From Streptomyces sp. A0958 (GTDB lineage: Bacteria; Actinomycetota; Actinomycetes; Streptomycetales; Streptomycetaceae): DNA of 64,000 nt. The notes beneath the pieces are model-generated. The model was not told the origin of the DNA, did not search any database, and saw only the letters and a list, made by a program, of their open reading frames with translations. Shown here piece after piece: positions 1 through 8,700 of the stretch. Position 1 is the first letter of the stretch, and each line of letters opens with the position of its first letter. Made by a program: the position numbers and the translations under genes. The DNA lies in NCBI RefSeq assembly GCF_004795035.1, contig NZ_SSBK01000014.1:62001-126000 (forward strand). The letters are read 5' to 3'.

Positions 1-323
1 TCGATCAGGAAGTTGGCGGCGTCGCCGACGGCCTTGCGGTCGACCATGAGCTGGTCGTAGGTGTCCATGTCCATGAAGACGAAGTACTCGCCGTCCATGT
101 ACGAGAACTGCATGTCGCGCCGGTCGACGGTGGCCGTCTCGACCTTCACGCCGGCGTTGAACGTCTTGTCGACGACCTTGCCGGACAGCACGTTCTTGAG
201 CTTGGTGCGCACGAAGGCCGGGCCCTTGCCGGGCTTGACGTGCTGGAACTCGACGACGGACCAGAGCTGGCCTCCGTCGAGCTTGAGCACCATGCCGTTC
301 TTGAGGTCGTTCGTGGAAGCCAC
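1..323 (-). CDS. efp: Elongation factor P (partial, C-terminus beyond window)
   Basis: N-terminal part of translation elongation factor P, which binds between the P and E sites of stalled ribosomes and helps form Pro-Pro peptide bonds. About 107 residues are visible, beginning MASTNDLKNGMVLKLDG, which is the KOW-like domain I, followed by the start of the OB domain. The loop with KPGKG carries the lysine at the tip of domain I, the position modified in some bacteria. The start is a GTG (321-323). The rest of the roughly 188-residue protein lies left of position 1. It sits directly downstream of the M24 peptidase-like gene, the usual actinobacterial order. Confidence 0.95.
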   Translation of the reverse strand, partial: MASTNDLKNGMVLKLDGGQLWSVVEFQHVKPGKGPAFVRTKLKNVLSGKVVDKTFNAGVKVETATVDRRDMQFSYMDGEYFVFMDMDTYDQLMVDRKAVGDAANFLI

Positions 324-373
324 GGTTGCGGAATCTCCTGGACTGAAGCTGGTGGAACGACCGAGGACGCGCG

Positions 374-1480
374 CTAGAGCGCGAGCAGTTCCTTGGTCGT
401 AATGGTGAGTAGCTCGGGTCCGCCGTCCGCCTCGGGGCGCACGACGAGCGTGTCATCGATCCGGACTCCGCCCCGGCCCGGGAGGTGGACCCCCGGTTCG
501 ACGGTGACCGGCACACAAGCGTCCAGTTTACCCATGGCAGCGGGTGCCAGCTGCGGGTCCTCGTCGATTTCGAGCCCCACCCCGTGGCCCGTCCAGGGTG
601 CGAGGCCCTCACCGTGCCCCGCCGAGTCCAGGAGATGGCGGGCCGCGCGATCCACGTCGCGGTACTCGGTGCCGGGCAGCAGAGCCTCGCGGCCGGCCCT
701 CTGAGCGGCGAAAACCAGGTCGTAGAGCTCGATCTGCCAGTCCGCGGGGGCCGTTCCGATGACGAAGGTGCGGCCGATCTCGCACCGGTAGCCGCGGTAG
801 TTCGCGCCGAGGCGGACGGAGAGAAAATCTCCTTCCTCCACGCGCCGGTCCGAGGGCCGGTGGCGGCCCAGGCCGGAGTGCGGGCCGGTGGCGACGGAGG
901 TCGCGAAGGCGGGTCCGTCGGCGCCGTGGTCCACCAGTCGGCGTTCCAGTTCCAGCGCCAGGTGCCGTTCGGTGCGGCCGACGAGGATCGACTCCAGGAG
1001 CTCACCGAGCGCCTGGTCGGTGATCTCGGCTGCGATCCGCAGGCAGCCGATCTCCTCCTCGTCCTTGACGATGCGCAACTGCTCGACGGTGACGCCGAGA
1101 TCGGCCAGCCGGAGCCCGGGGGCGACCGAGGCCATGGCCCGGTGCCGCGAGACCGTCAGGTCGTGCTCCTCGACGGCCAGGGACTCCGCGCCGCCCGCCG
1201 CGGCCAGGTCCGCGGCGGCGACCACCGGATCGCTGCCGGCCACCGGCAGCAGGTCCACCCGCAGGTGTTCGTCGGTGCGCCCGTCGGCCGGGTCGCCGGT
1301 CGGCGGGCGGGGGCAGAGCAGGACGTCCTCCCCGGGGCCGAGCAGCAACACGGCACCCGGCGGCGCCCCGCCGGCCAGGTAGCGGACGTTGGCGGGGCGG
1401 GATACCAGGGCGGCCGCCGAACCGACGGCGGCGCACCTGTCGCGGAGCAGCCCGCGTCGGACGGCGTACACCTCTGACAT
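374..1480 (-). CDS. Aminopeptidase P / M24 family protein with altered metal ligands
   Basis: 368 residues with a creatinase-type N-terminal domain (about 10-130) and a pita-bread M24 domain (about 140-368). Canonical M24 peptidases bind two metals through Asp, Asp, His, Glu, Glu. Here His299 (in GHGVG) and Glu328 (in VEPG) are present. The first Asp position reads Arg223 (LSVRLGANY), the second reads Glu234 (CEIGRT instead of SDxTRT), and the last Glu reads Asp342 (VRIDD). I infer reduced or absent dinuclear metallopeptidase activity. It lies between aroQ and efp, as in many actinobacteria, where it is usually annotated Xaa-Pro peptidase. The start ATG fits the N-terminus MSEVYAVRRG. Confidence 0.85.
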   Translation of the reverse strand: MSEVYAVRRGLLRDRCAAVGSAAALVSRPANVRYLAGGAPPGAVLLLGPGEDVLLCPRPPTGDPADGRTDEHLRVDLLPVAGSDPVVAAADLAAAGGAESLAVEEHDLTVSRHRAMASVAPGLRLADLGVTVEQLRIVKDEEEIGCLRIAAEITDQALGELLESILVGRTERHLALELERRLVDHGADGPAFATSVATGPHSGLGRHRPSDRRVEEGDFLSVRLGANYRGYRCEIGRTFVIGTAPADWQIELYDLVFAAQRAGREALLPGTEYRDVDRAARHLLDSAGHGEGLAPWTGHGVGLEIDEDPQLAPAAMGKLDACVPVTVEPGVHLPGRGGVRIDDTLVVRPEADGGPELLTITTKELLAL

Positions 1481-1573
1481 GCGTCGAGCGTACGAGCGCG
1501 GCGCACGGCCCGCCCGGTCAGCGCATCCGACCGGGGGGCGGGCGGCCGTGGGCGGGGCCGGGAGGCGGCCGTC

Positions 1574-2431
1574 TCACCAGGCCGGGGGGCTGGCCAGGGA
1601 CCGGGCGAGTATGTCGTCCAGGACCCGGGCGGTGGTCTCCACGTCGTACGTGGAGTTGTCGATGATGGGCAGGCCGGAGCCGTACCAGCCGGCCATCCGG
1701 CCGTGGATGCGGGCGACCTCCTCGTCGGAGAGCCGGCGGTTGCCGCTGCGGGCGGCGTTGCGCTCCAGGACGATCTCCAGGCCGGGCAGGAGGACGACGG
1801 GCAGGAGCCCGGGGCCGACATGGCGCTTCCAGCCGCCGAGGCCGACGACGGGCCGGTCGGGGAAGACCGCGTCGTCCAGGATGCAGGAGATCCCGTTGGC
1901 CAGGAAGTTACGGGCGGCGAAGCCGCAGGTGCGGCGGGCCAGGCGGTACTGGGCCTCGGACTGGTCGTTCCACCCGGCCTGCGGGTCGGCGAAGCCGGAG
2001 CAGACCCACTCGCGGACGTCGTCCAGGCTGACGTGGGCGGTGGGCACCCGGCGGCGGGCCGCCCAGAGCTTGGCCACCGTGGTCTTGCCGGCGCCGGCCG
2101 GGCCGATCAGGAGCACGGCGAGGGTCGCGCTGCCGGTCCCCGGCTCGGCGGGCGGCGCGGGCAGCGGCACCGGCCGGCCCGGCGGCAGCTGGATGTGCCC
2201 GGTGGTCTCGCGGGAGGCCGGGACCGGGGCGTGCTGCGGGGCGGGGCCTGACCAGCCCTGGCCCTGCGGGGCGGCTGGCGGCGGTCCCGGGTGCCCGGCC
2301 GGGGGCCGGGACGGCGGGCCGGCCGGGGGCGGGACCGGCGGGCCGGGGTGCTGGGCCTGGTGCGACCAGCCGACGGGGCCGCTTCCGGGTCCCTGGGGCG
2401 GAGGCAGCGGGGCCCCCACTGCGTGCTGCAT
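1574..2431 (-). CDS. P-loop ATP-binding protein with Pro/Gly-rich N-terminus
   Basis: About 285 residues. The first ~100 are a Pro/Gly-rich, probably disordered segment. The rest is a single-domain P-loop fold beginning LIGPAGAGKTTVAKLW (Walker A) and continuing as a zeta-toxin/kinase-like domain with an ILDDAVF segment resembling Walker B. This looks like the predicted-kinase AAA group, but the substrate is unknown. I chose the ATG at 2431 because GGAG lies about 9 bases upstream; a TTG at 2440 is also open in the same frame. It sits between the M24 gene and aroQ, separated from aroQ by a hairpin. No biochemical role can be read from the sequence. Confidence 0.75.
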   Translation of the reverse strand: MQHAVGAPLPPPQGPGSGPVGWSHQAQHPGPPVPPPAGPPSRPPAGHPGPPPAAPQGQGWSGPAPQHAPVPASRETTGHIQLPPGRPVPLPAPPAEPGTGSATLAVLLIGPAGAGKTTVAKLWAARRRVPTAHVSLDDVREWVCSGFADPQAGWNDQSEAQYRLARRTCGFAARNFLANGISCILDDAVFPDRPVVGLGGWKRHVGPGLLPVVLLPGLEIVLERNAARSGNRRLSDEEVARIHGRMAGWYGSGLPIIDNSTYDVETTARVLDDILARSLASPPAW

Positions 2432-2485
2432 CCGGTGCAACTCCGTCTCGTACAGGCAACTGGCGCTGGTGGAACGGCAACCGTA

Positions 2486-2523
2486 CCTTCCCCGGCCGCC
2501 ACACGGACAACGGCCGGGGAGGG
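2486..2523 (-). terminator. Hairpin downstream of aroQ
   Basis: Arms tccccggccg (2489-2498) and cggccgggga (2511-2520) pair perfectly and extend by a few further pairs around a 12-nt loop. It lies about 50 bases past the aroQ stop, so it probably ends the aro transcript. There is no clear T-run, which is common in high-GC actinobacteria. Confidence 0.55.
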
Positions 2524-2571
2524 TCCACAGTGCCCCGTCGGCCAGTCGGCCTTTCGGTGCGGGGCGGTGTG

Positions 2572-3012
2572 TCAGTCCGTCAGCTCGTCCGCGAGCGCGC
2601 GCAGGGCGAGCCGGTAGGAGCCGATGCCGAAACCGGCGACGGTCCCGGTGGCGACCGGTGCGACCACCGAGTGGTGGCGGAACTCCTCGCGCGCGTACGG
2701 GTTCGAGATGTGCACCTCGATCAGCGGGGCGGTGCGCTGGGAGGCCGCGTCCCGCATTCCGTACGAGTAGTGCGTGAAGGCACCGGGGTTGAGAACGACC
2801 GGAATTGAACCGTCCGCGGCCTCGTGGAGCCAGCGGATCAGCTCACCCTCGTCGTTGGTCTCGCGGACGTCCACGTCGAAGCCGAGGTCCCGGCCGAGGG
2901 CGCGGCAGGTGTCGACCAGCGCGGCGTACGAGGTGGAGCCGTAGACGTCGGGTTCGCGGGAGCCGAGCCGGCCGAGGTTGGGGCCGTTGAGCACGAGGAC
3001 CCGGCGGGTCAT
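2572..3012 (-). CDS. aroQ: 3-dehydroquinate dehydratase, type II
   Basis: 146 residues. It dehydrates 3-dehydroquinate to 3-dehydroshikimate in the shikimate pathway as a cytoplasmic dodecamer. Type II hallmarks: LNGPNLGRLGSREPDVYG at the N-terminus with the flexible-loop Arg and catalytic Tyr, NPGAFTHYSYGMRDA with substrate contacts, and IEVHISN with the catalytic His region. The ATG at 3010-3012 overlaps the aroB stop (ATGA-type, 4 bases), so the two are translationally coupled. The open frame continues upstream inside aroB, but the family length fixes this start. It is the last gene of the aroC-aroKB-aroQ run. Confidence 0.97.
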   Translation of the reverse strand: MTRRVLVLNGPNLGRLGSREPDVYGSTSYAALVDTCRALGRDLGFDVDVRETNDEGELIRWLHEAADGSIPVVLNPGAFTHYSYGMRDAASQRTAPLIEVHISNPYAREEFRHHSVVAPVATGTVAGFGIGSYRLALRALADELTD

Positions 3013-4643
3013 GCCGAGACCTCCCCGTAGGCGGCGAGCAGCACGGCCGGGTCGGGGCCCTCCAGGACGGTGGGCTTGCCGAGGCCGTCCAGGACGATGA
3101 AGCGCAGCAGGTCGCCGCGGGACTTCTTGTCGACCTTCATGTTCTCCAGCAGCTTGGGCCACTGGTCGCCGCGGTAGGTGAGCGGCAGCCCGACGGATTC
3201 CAGGATGGCGCGGTGCCGGTCGGCGGTGGCGTCGTCGAGGCGGCCTGCGAGGCGGCCGAGTTCGGCGGCGAAGACCATGCCGACCGAGACGGCGGCGCCG
3301 TGGCGCCACTTGTAGCGCTCGTTCTTCTCGATCGCGTGGCCCAGGGTGTGGCCGTAGTTGAGGATCTCGCGCAGTCCGGACTCCTTGAGGTCGCTGGAGA
3401 CGACCTCGGCCTTGACCCGGATGGAACGCTCGATCAGCTCGGCGGTGTGCGGGCCCCCGGGGGTGCGCGCGGCCTGCGGGTCGGCCTCGATCAGGTCGAG
3501 GATCGCCGGGTCGGCGATGAAGCCGGCCTTGATGATCTCGGCCATGCCGGAGACGTAGTCGTTGACCGGCAGCGAGTCCAGGGCGGCCAGGTCGCAGAGC
3601 ACCCCGGCCGGCGGGTGGAAGGCGCCGACGAGGTTCTTGCCCTCGGCGGTGTTGATGCCTGTCTTCCCGCCCACGGCCGCGTCGACCATGCCGAGCACGG
3701 TCGTCGGTACGGCGATCCAGCGCACCCCGCGCAGCCAGGAGGCGGCGACGAAGCCCGCGACGTCGGTGGTGGCGCCGCCGCCGATGCCGACGATGACGTC
3801 GGTGCGGGTGAAGCCGGTCTGGCCGAGCGCCTTCCAGCAGTAGGCGGCGACCTCGACGGTCTTGGCCTCCTCTGCGTTGGGCAGCTGGATCGCGATGGCC
3901 TCGTAGCCCTGGTCGGCGAGGTCCTGGCGGACCGCCTCACCGGTCTCGGCGAGTGCCTCGGGGTGGAGGACCGCGACGCGCTTGGCGCGCTCGCCGATGA
4001 GCGTGGGCAGCTCCCCGAGGAGCTGCCGGCCGATCAGCACCTCGTACGGGTCGGTGCCCGCGCTGCCGGCGATCTGGACGCGGGTGGGTGCCTGCTCGGT
4101 CATGCGTGTGTTCTCCCGGCCGGACGGGGGTGCGTCCGGCAGTTCCAGTGCGTCGAGGACCGCCTGTGCGACCTCTTCGGGTGTGCGCTCGTCGGTGGCG
4201 ACGATCGCGCGGGCGACCTCCGTGTAGAGGTGGCGGCGGGCCTCCATGAGCTCGCGCCACTGCCGGCGCGGGTTCACCGCGAGCAGGGGGCGCGCGGTGT
4301 TGAGGCCGACCCGCTTGACCGCCTCGTCGACGTCCATCGAAAGGTAGACGACGGGGTGGTCGGCGAGCAGGGCGCGCGTCCGCTCGTCCAGCACGGCCCC
4401 GCCGCCGAGCGAGAGGACGCCCGCGTGCTCGGCGACGGCGGCCCGGACGGCCTCCCGCTCCAGCGCGCGGAAGTGCTCCTCGCCCTCGTCGTAGAAGATC
4501 TCCGCGATGGGCTTGCCGGCCGTGGCGACGACATCGGCGTCGGTGTCCCGGTAGCCGGTGCCGAGGCGGGCGGCGAGCAGTGCACCGACGGTGGACTTGC
4601 CGACGCCCATCGGCCCGACCAGGACGATCAGCGGAGCGCTCAT
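3009..4643 (-). CDS. aroKB: Fused shikimate kinase / 3-dehydroquinate synthase
   Basis: A single uninterrupted 544-residue frame. Residues 1 to about 170 are shikimate kinase: Walker A GPMGVGKST, the DTDAD shikimate/Mg site, and the GGGAV loop. From about 182 onward it is 3-dehydroquinate synthase: VGIGGGATTDVAGF for NAD/substrate binding, metal-ligand Glu in the SGMAEIIKAG region, and His in NYGHTLGHAIE. The linker is short (about LPDAPPSGRENTR) and is followed by an internal ATG at 4103 with GGGAGA about 10 bases upstream. A free AroB of 364 residues could therefore also be made. Usually aroK and aroB are separate genes in this genus, so this is a real fusion or a lost stop codon. It overlaps aroC and aroQ by 4 bases each. 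Confidence 0.93.
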   Translation of the reverse strand: MSAPLIVLVGPMGVGKSTVGALLAARLGTGYRDTDADVVATAGKPIAEIFYDEGEEHFRALEREAVRAAVAEHAGVLSLGGGAVLDERTRALLADHPVVYLSMDVDEAVKRVGLNTARPLLAVNPRRQWRELMEARRHLYTEVARAIVATDERTPEEVAQAVLDALELPDAPPSGRENTRMTEQAPTRVQIAGSAGTDPYEVLIGRQLLGELPTLIGERAKRVAVLHPEALAETGEAVRQDLADQGYEAIAIQLPNAEEAKTVEVAAYCWKALGQTGFTRTDVIVGIGGGATTDVAGFVAASWLRGVRWIAVPTTVLGMVDAAVGGKTGINTAEGKNLVGAFHPPAGVLCDLAALDSLPVNDYVSGMAEIIKAGFIADPAILDLIEADPQAARTPGGPHTAELIERSIRVKAEVVSSDLKESGLREILNYGHTLGHAIEKNERYKWRHGAAVSVGMVFAAELGRLAGRLDDATADRHRAILESVGLPLTYRGDQWPKLLENMKVDKKSRGDLLRFIVLDGLGKPTVLEGPDPAVLLAAYGEVSA

Positions 4644-5824
4644 CGGATCTGGAGGTGGTCGAGGTACGACTGCACGTTGCGGTGGGTCTCGGGGACGCTG
4701 TCGCCGCCGAACTTCTCCGCGACGGCGTCGGCCAGAACGAGGGCGACCATCGCCTCGGCGACGATGCCGGCCGCCGGGACGGCGCAGACATCGGAGCGCT
4801 GGTGGTGGGCCTTGGCGGGCTCGCCGGTCACCACGTCGACGGTGGCCAGGGCGCGCGGCACGGTCGCGATCGGCTTCATCGCGGCGCGGACGCGCAGCAG
4901 CTCACCGGTGGTGAGCCCGCCCTCGGTGCCGCCGGCCCGGCCGGAGGCGCGCTTGATCCCGTCCTCGGTCACCAGGATCTCGTCGTGCGCCTTGGACCCC
5001 GGCACCCGGGCGAGGTCGAAGCCGTCGCCGACCTCGACGCCCTTGATGGCCTGGATGCCCATGAGCGCTCCGGCGAGGCGGGCGTCGAGCCGGCGGTCCC
5101 AGTGCACGTGTGAGCCGAGGCCGACCGGCACTCCGTATGCCAGCACCTCGACGACGCCACCGAGGGTGTCGCCGTCCTTGTGGGCCTGGTCGATCTCGGC
5201 GACCATCCGCTTGCTCGCGTCGGCGTCGAGGCAGCGCACCGGATCGGCGTCGAGCCGGTCCACGTCGGCCGGGACCGGGTAGACCCCGTACGGCGCCTTG
5301 GCGGCGGCCAGCTCCACGACGTGGCTGACGATCTCGATGCCGGCGGTCTCCTTGAGGTAGGACCGGGCGACGGCGCCGAGGGCGACGCGGGCGGCGGTCT
5401 CCCGGGCGCTGGCGCGCTCCAGGACCGGCCGGGCCTCGTCGAAGCCGTACTTCTGCATGCCGGCGAGGTCGGCGTGGCCGGGCCGGGGGCGGGTCAGCGG
5501 GGCGTTACGGGCCTGCTCGGCCAGCACCTGGGGGTCGACCGGGTCGGCCGACATGACCTGCTCCCACTTGGGCCACTCGGTGTTGCCCACCATCACGGCG
5601 ACCGGGGAGCCCATCGTGAGCCCGTGCCGGACGCCGCCGAGGAAGGTGACCTCGTCCCGCTCGAACTTCATGCGCGCGCCGCGGCCGTAACCGAGCCGCC
5701 GCCGGGCGAGCGCGTCCGCAACCATCTCCGTGGTGACCGGGACGCCGGCGGGAAGACCCTCCAGCGTCGCCACCAGTGCGGGGCCGTGCGACTCCCCCGC
5801 GGTCAGCCAGCGCAACCTGCTCAA
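4640..5824 (-). CDS. aroC: Chorismate synthase
   Basis: 394 residues. It converts 5-enolpyruvylshikimate-3-phosphate to chorismate, using reduced FMN as cofactor. The family signature GESHGPALVATLEGLPAG lies at residues ~10-27. GRGARMKFERDEV and RPGHADLAGMQKYGF are flavin/substrate regions, and RASARETAARVALGA is a conserved block. It begins with TTG at 5824 (MSRLRWLTAGES), supported by GAGGAG about 5 bases upstream. The stop overlaps the aroK start (ATGA), coupling it to the kinase-synthase fusion. The length is normal. Confidence 0.97.
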   Translation of the reverse strand: MSRLRWLTAGESHGPALVATLEGLPAGVPVTTEMVADALARRRLGYGRGARMKFERDEVTFLGGVRHGLTMGSPVAVMVGNTEWPKWEQVMSADPVDPQVLAEQARNAPLTRPRPGHADLAGMQKYGFDEARPVLERASARETAARVALGAVARSYLKETAGIEIVSHVVELAAAKAPYGVYPVPADVDRLDADPVRCLDADASKRMVAEIDQAHKDGDTLGGVVEVLAYGVPVGLGSHVHWDRRLDARLAGALMGIQAIKGVEVGDGFDLARVPGSKAHDEILVTEDGIKRASGRAGGTEGGLTTGELLRVRAAMKPIATVPRALATVDVVTGEPAKAHHQRSDVCAVPAAGIVAEAMVALVLADAVAEKFGGDSVPETHRNVQSYLDHLQIR

Positions 5825-5968
5825 CGGTGCTCCTCATGCTCGCGCCTGAAATCCAACGGCGCGACCGGGTGCGCGGCCCTGGCCCGCCGCCCCCGATCCT
5901 CCCACGGCCCGGGCCCGCGGACCGCCGCCGGTCCAGCAGACGGACGGGGAGGCGGGGCCGGGCGGGCG

Positions 5969-6805
5969 TCAGCGGGCGGCCAGCGCCTGTTCCCCGGCCT
6001 TCCGCATGGCGGCCGGCGGCACCGGTGAGCGGCCGGTCATCTGCTCTACCTGGAGGACGGCCTGATGCACCAGCAGGTCGAGACCTCCGACGACTGCGCC
6101 CCCGCGCTCGGCCCATGCGGCGGCGAGGCGGGTGGGCCAGGGCTCGTACAGCACGTCGAACAGCGTGCCCGGACGCTCCGGCACGGCACCGGCCAGCACG
6201 TCTGCCGACCCGGCCGGGGTGGTGGCGACGACGAGGGGGGACGCCAGCGCCCGATCGGCCTCGGCCCAGTCGGCGATCTTGACGTCGACGCCGAGGCGTT
6301 CGCCCCAGCCTCGCATCTCGTCGGCGCGGGCCGCGCTGCGCACGTACGCGGTGACAGGTCCGGCGCAGATCCCGGACAGGGCGGCCAGCGCGGAGGACGC
6401 GGTCGCGCCGGCGCCGAGGATCGCGGCGGACTCCGCCTTCTCGACGCCCCGTTCACGCAGGGCGGCGACCATGCCGGGGATGTCGGTGTTGTCACCGGTG
6501 CGGCGGCCGTCCTCGCCGAACACCACGGTGTTCACGGCTTCGACGGAGGCGGCGGTCTCGCTGATCTCGTCCAGCAACGGGATGATCGCCCGCTTGAGCG
6601 GCATGGTGAGCGAGAGCCCGGCCCAGGTCCCGTCCAGCCCCTCGATGAACCCGGGCAGCGCCTGCTCGTCGATCTCGAACCGGTCGTACGACCAGCCGTC
6701 GAGGCCGAGCTCGGCGTACGCGGCCCGGTGCAGGACCGGGGAGAGCGAGTGGGCGATGGGCGAGCCGAGGACGGCTGCGCGGTGACGTCGGTCAGCCGAG
6801 GTCAT
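5969..6805 (-). CDS. aroE: Shikimate dehydrogenase
   Basis: 278 residues. It reduces 3-dehydroshikimate to shikimate with NADPH. The N-terminal substrate domain begins AAVLGSPIAHSLSPVLHRAAY. LTMPLK contains the catalytic Lys, EAVNTVV and GDNTDIPG bind substrate, and LGAGATASSALAAL is the Rossmann glycine loop. I chose MTSADRRHRAAVLG at 6805; the frame is open further upstream but reads through mltG. The start therefore overlaps the mltG 3' end by 14 bases, suggesting coupled expression. Together with aroKB, aroC and aroQ this gives a near-complete late shikimate pathway. Confidence 0.95.
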   Translation of the reverse strand: MTSADRRHRAAVLGSPIAHSLSPVLHRAAYAELGLDGWSYDRFEIDEQALPGFIEGLDGTWAGLSLTMPLKRAIIPLLDEISETAASVEAVNTVVFGEDGRRTGDNTDIPGMVAALRERGVEKAESAAILGAGATASSALAALSGICAGPVTAYVRSAARADEMRGWGERLGVDVKIADWAEADRALASPLVVATTPAGSADVLAGAVPERPGTLFDVLYEPWPTRLAAAWAERGGAVVGGLDLLVHQAVLQVEQMTGRSPVPPAAMRKAGEQALAAR

Positions 6806-8603
6806 GCATTTCCTTGAACTTCTTGTTGAGCTCTTCGTGCTCTGCGGCCGTCTTGGTGAACTGGGTCTTCTTGCCGTCGAGCGAAATGAAGAACATCCAC
6901 CCGCCGGCAGTGGGATTGAGCGTCGCCCGCAGGGCTTCGTCCCCGGGGTTGCTGATGGGGCCGGGCGGCAGACCGGCGTGGACATAGGTGTTGTAGGGGT
7001 CGCGGTTGGTCCGGATCTCCTTCGACCCGATCTCGATCTTGCTCTGCTTCTTGAGGTAATTGAACGCGGAGTCGAATTCGAGCAACCGGTTCGTGGCTGT
7101 GTTGTCGGGCTTCAGGCGGTTGTAGACGACTTCGGCCATCTTGCGGAAGTCGTCATGGGTGAGACCTTCCGCCTGGACCAGGCTGGCCACGGTGAGCACC
7201 TGCCACGGACCGTCCAGGTTGTATTTCTTGGCGGTTCCTTCGAGGTCGAGATCCTCGTACTCCTCGTTGGACCGCGAGACCATCTTCTTGAGAATCGCTT
7301 CCGGCTTGGTTTCCTTCGTCACCGGATACGCGGCCGGGTAGAGGAATCCTTCCAGCGGGTCCTTGACGTCCTTGTTCTTACTCACCCAGCCGGGCAGGCC
7401 CAGATCCGACTTCTTGGACTTGGCGATGCCCTCGGTCGTGCCCTTCTTGAGGTTCAGCTTCGCGTCGATCTTCGCGTAGACGGCGACGTTCCGTGAACCC
7501 TCGGGAATCACCAGAAGATTCTGGCTCTTCGGGTCGACCATCATCTTCACGGCCTCGGACGCCGACATCTTCTCGTGCAGGAGATAGACACCCGCCTGGA
7601 TCGACTTCCCCTTGGGGTTCTCGTTCTGCGCCGAGACGAACGCGTCGACGCTCTTGACCACACCCAGCTTCTTCAGGATGTTGCCGATGTCGTACCCGTA
7701 CGCGCCCTTGGGGATCTCCACCTCGACCGAGCCCGAGCCGCTGCCCGAGTAGTCGGGGGCCGCGCCGAACCTGTCCTTGTAGAAGGAGTAACCGTAGTAG
7801 CCCGCCCCGCCGACGCCGCCGACCAGGACGAGGGAGACGACCAGGCAGGCGCAGCCGCTGCGGCCTTTCTTCTTCTTGCCCTTGCCGCGGCGCTCGCCCC
7901 CGTCCCCGCGGCGGGAATCGCGGGAGTCCTCGTCGTCCTCGTCGTCGTAGTCGTCGTCCTTGGGACCTTTGCCGTCCTTCTCGTCCACGCCCGTGAAGAA
8001 GGGGTGGGTCTCCTCCGGCTGCTGCTCCGGGTCCCAGTCCGGGTGCGGCTCGGGTTCCTGGGCGGGGGCGGCGGCCTCGCGGCGGCCCGGGGGCTGCGGG
8101 GGCGGGTAGGCGTCAGGGGTGCCGTAGTAGTCGTGCGTCTCGCCGTAGCCGTACGCCGCGACGGGCTGGCCCTCGTACGGCGGCATCGCGGCCGCCTGCT
8201 GACCCGTGTCCCAGGAGGGGTCGTAGGCGGGCTGCTGGTTGTACGGGTCGTGCTGCTGGTTCCCGTACGCCTGCTGCTGGTACTGCTGCTGGGCGTACGG
8301 GTCCTGCTGCGACTGCTGCTGCTGCTGTTGTTGCTGCTGTTGCTGCGCGTAGGGATCGTGCGGCTGCTGCTGGTAGGGGTCGTACTGGCCCTGCGGGTAG
8401 GACTGCTGCTGAGCGCCGTACTGACCCTGGCCGTCGTACTGAGGAGCCTGCCCGCCGTACTGGTCCTGGCCGTCGTACTGGGGCTGGCCGTCGTACTGGG
8501 GCTGGCCGTGGGCAGGCTGCTGCCCGCCCCATCCCTGGTCCCCGTACAAGGGGTCCTCGGGATGCCACGGTTCGGAGCCGGGGCCCCGGCCATACTCAGT
8601 CAT
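6792..8603 (-). CDS. mltG: Endolytic murein transglycosylase MltG
   Basis: 603 residues; the YceG-like lytic transglycosylase that cleaves nascent peptidoglycan and sets glycan strand length. Residues 1 to about 195 are a cytoplasmic low-complexity region of QYDGQ-type repeats and a long Gln run. An acidic/basic stretch and one membrane helix (CACLVVSLVLVGGVGGAGYYG) follow, then the extracellular LysM-like and catalytic domains. ASLVQAEG contains the catalytic Glu, and NRDPYNTYVHAGLPPGPISN is the family signature. ATG 8603 has AAGGGG just upstream. It is embedded between ruvX and aroE, a typical actinobacterial arrangement. Confidence 0.95.
   Translation of the reverse strand: MTEYGRGPGSEPWHPEDPLYGDQGWGGQQPAHGQPQYDGQPQYDGQDQYGGQAPQYDGQGQYGAQQQSYPQGQYDPYQQQPHDPYAQQQQQQQQQQQSQQDPYAQQQYQQQAYGNQQHDPYNQQPAYDPSWDTGQQAAAMPPYEGQPVAAYGYGETHDYYGTPDAYPPPQPPGRREAAAPAQEPEPHPDWDPEQQPEETHPFFTGVDEKDGKGPKDDDYDDEDDEDSRDSRRGDGGERRGKGKKKKGRSGCACLVVSLVLVGGVGGAGYYGYSFYKDRFGAAPDYSGSGSGSVEVEIPKGAYGYDIGNILKKLGVVKSVDAFVSAQNENPKGKSIQAGVYLLHEKMSASEAVKMMVDPKSQNLLVIPEGSRNVAVYAKIDAKLNLKKGTTEGIAKSKKSDLGLPGWVSKNKDVKDPLEGFLYPAAYPVTKETKPEAILKKMVSRSNEEYEDLDLEGTAKKYNLDGPWQVLTVASLVQAEGLTHDDFRKMAEVVYNRLKPDNTATNRLLEFDSAFNYLKKQSKIEIGSKEIRTNRDPYNTYVHAGLPPGPISNPGDEALRATLNPTAGGWMFFISLDGKKTQFTKTAAEHEELNKKFKEMHDLG
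8225..8540. repeat. CTG/TTG-rich low-complexity tract inside mltG
   Basis: On the plus strand this stretch is built from tgctgctgctgttgttgctg-like triplets and repeats of the gtcgtactgg type. It encodes Gln runs and QYDGQ/QYGGQ/QQPHDPY units on the minus strand. The repeat structure could support length variation between strains by slippage. Confidence 0.8.
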
Positions 8604-8700
8604 CGATCCCCTTGAGCCGCGAGACGAGGTTCCGCCTCTTTGCTGTGCGGTGTGTGTATTCGAACACCGCCGCATCGCGCGGAACGTTACCGTAATGCGA

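Noticed and set aside
8225..8540. Repeats in mltG considered as a CRISPR array
   Set aside because: The repeats are short codon-phased triplets and pentapeptide units with no spacers and lie inside a conserved gene.
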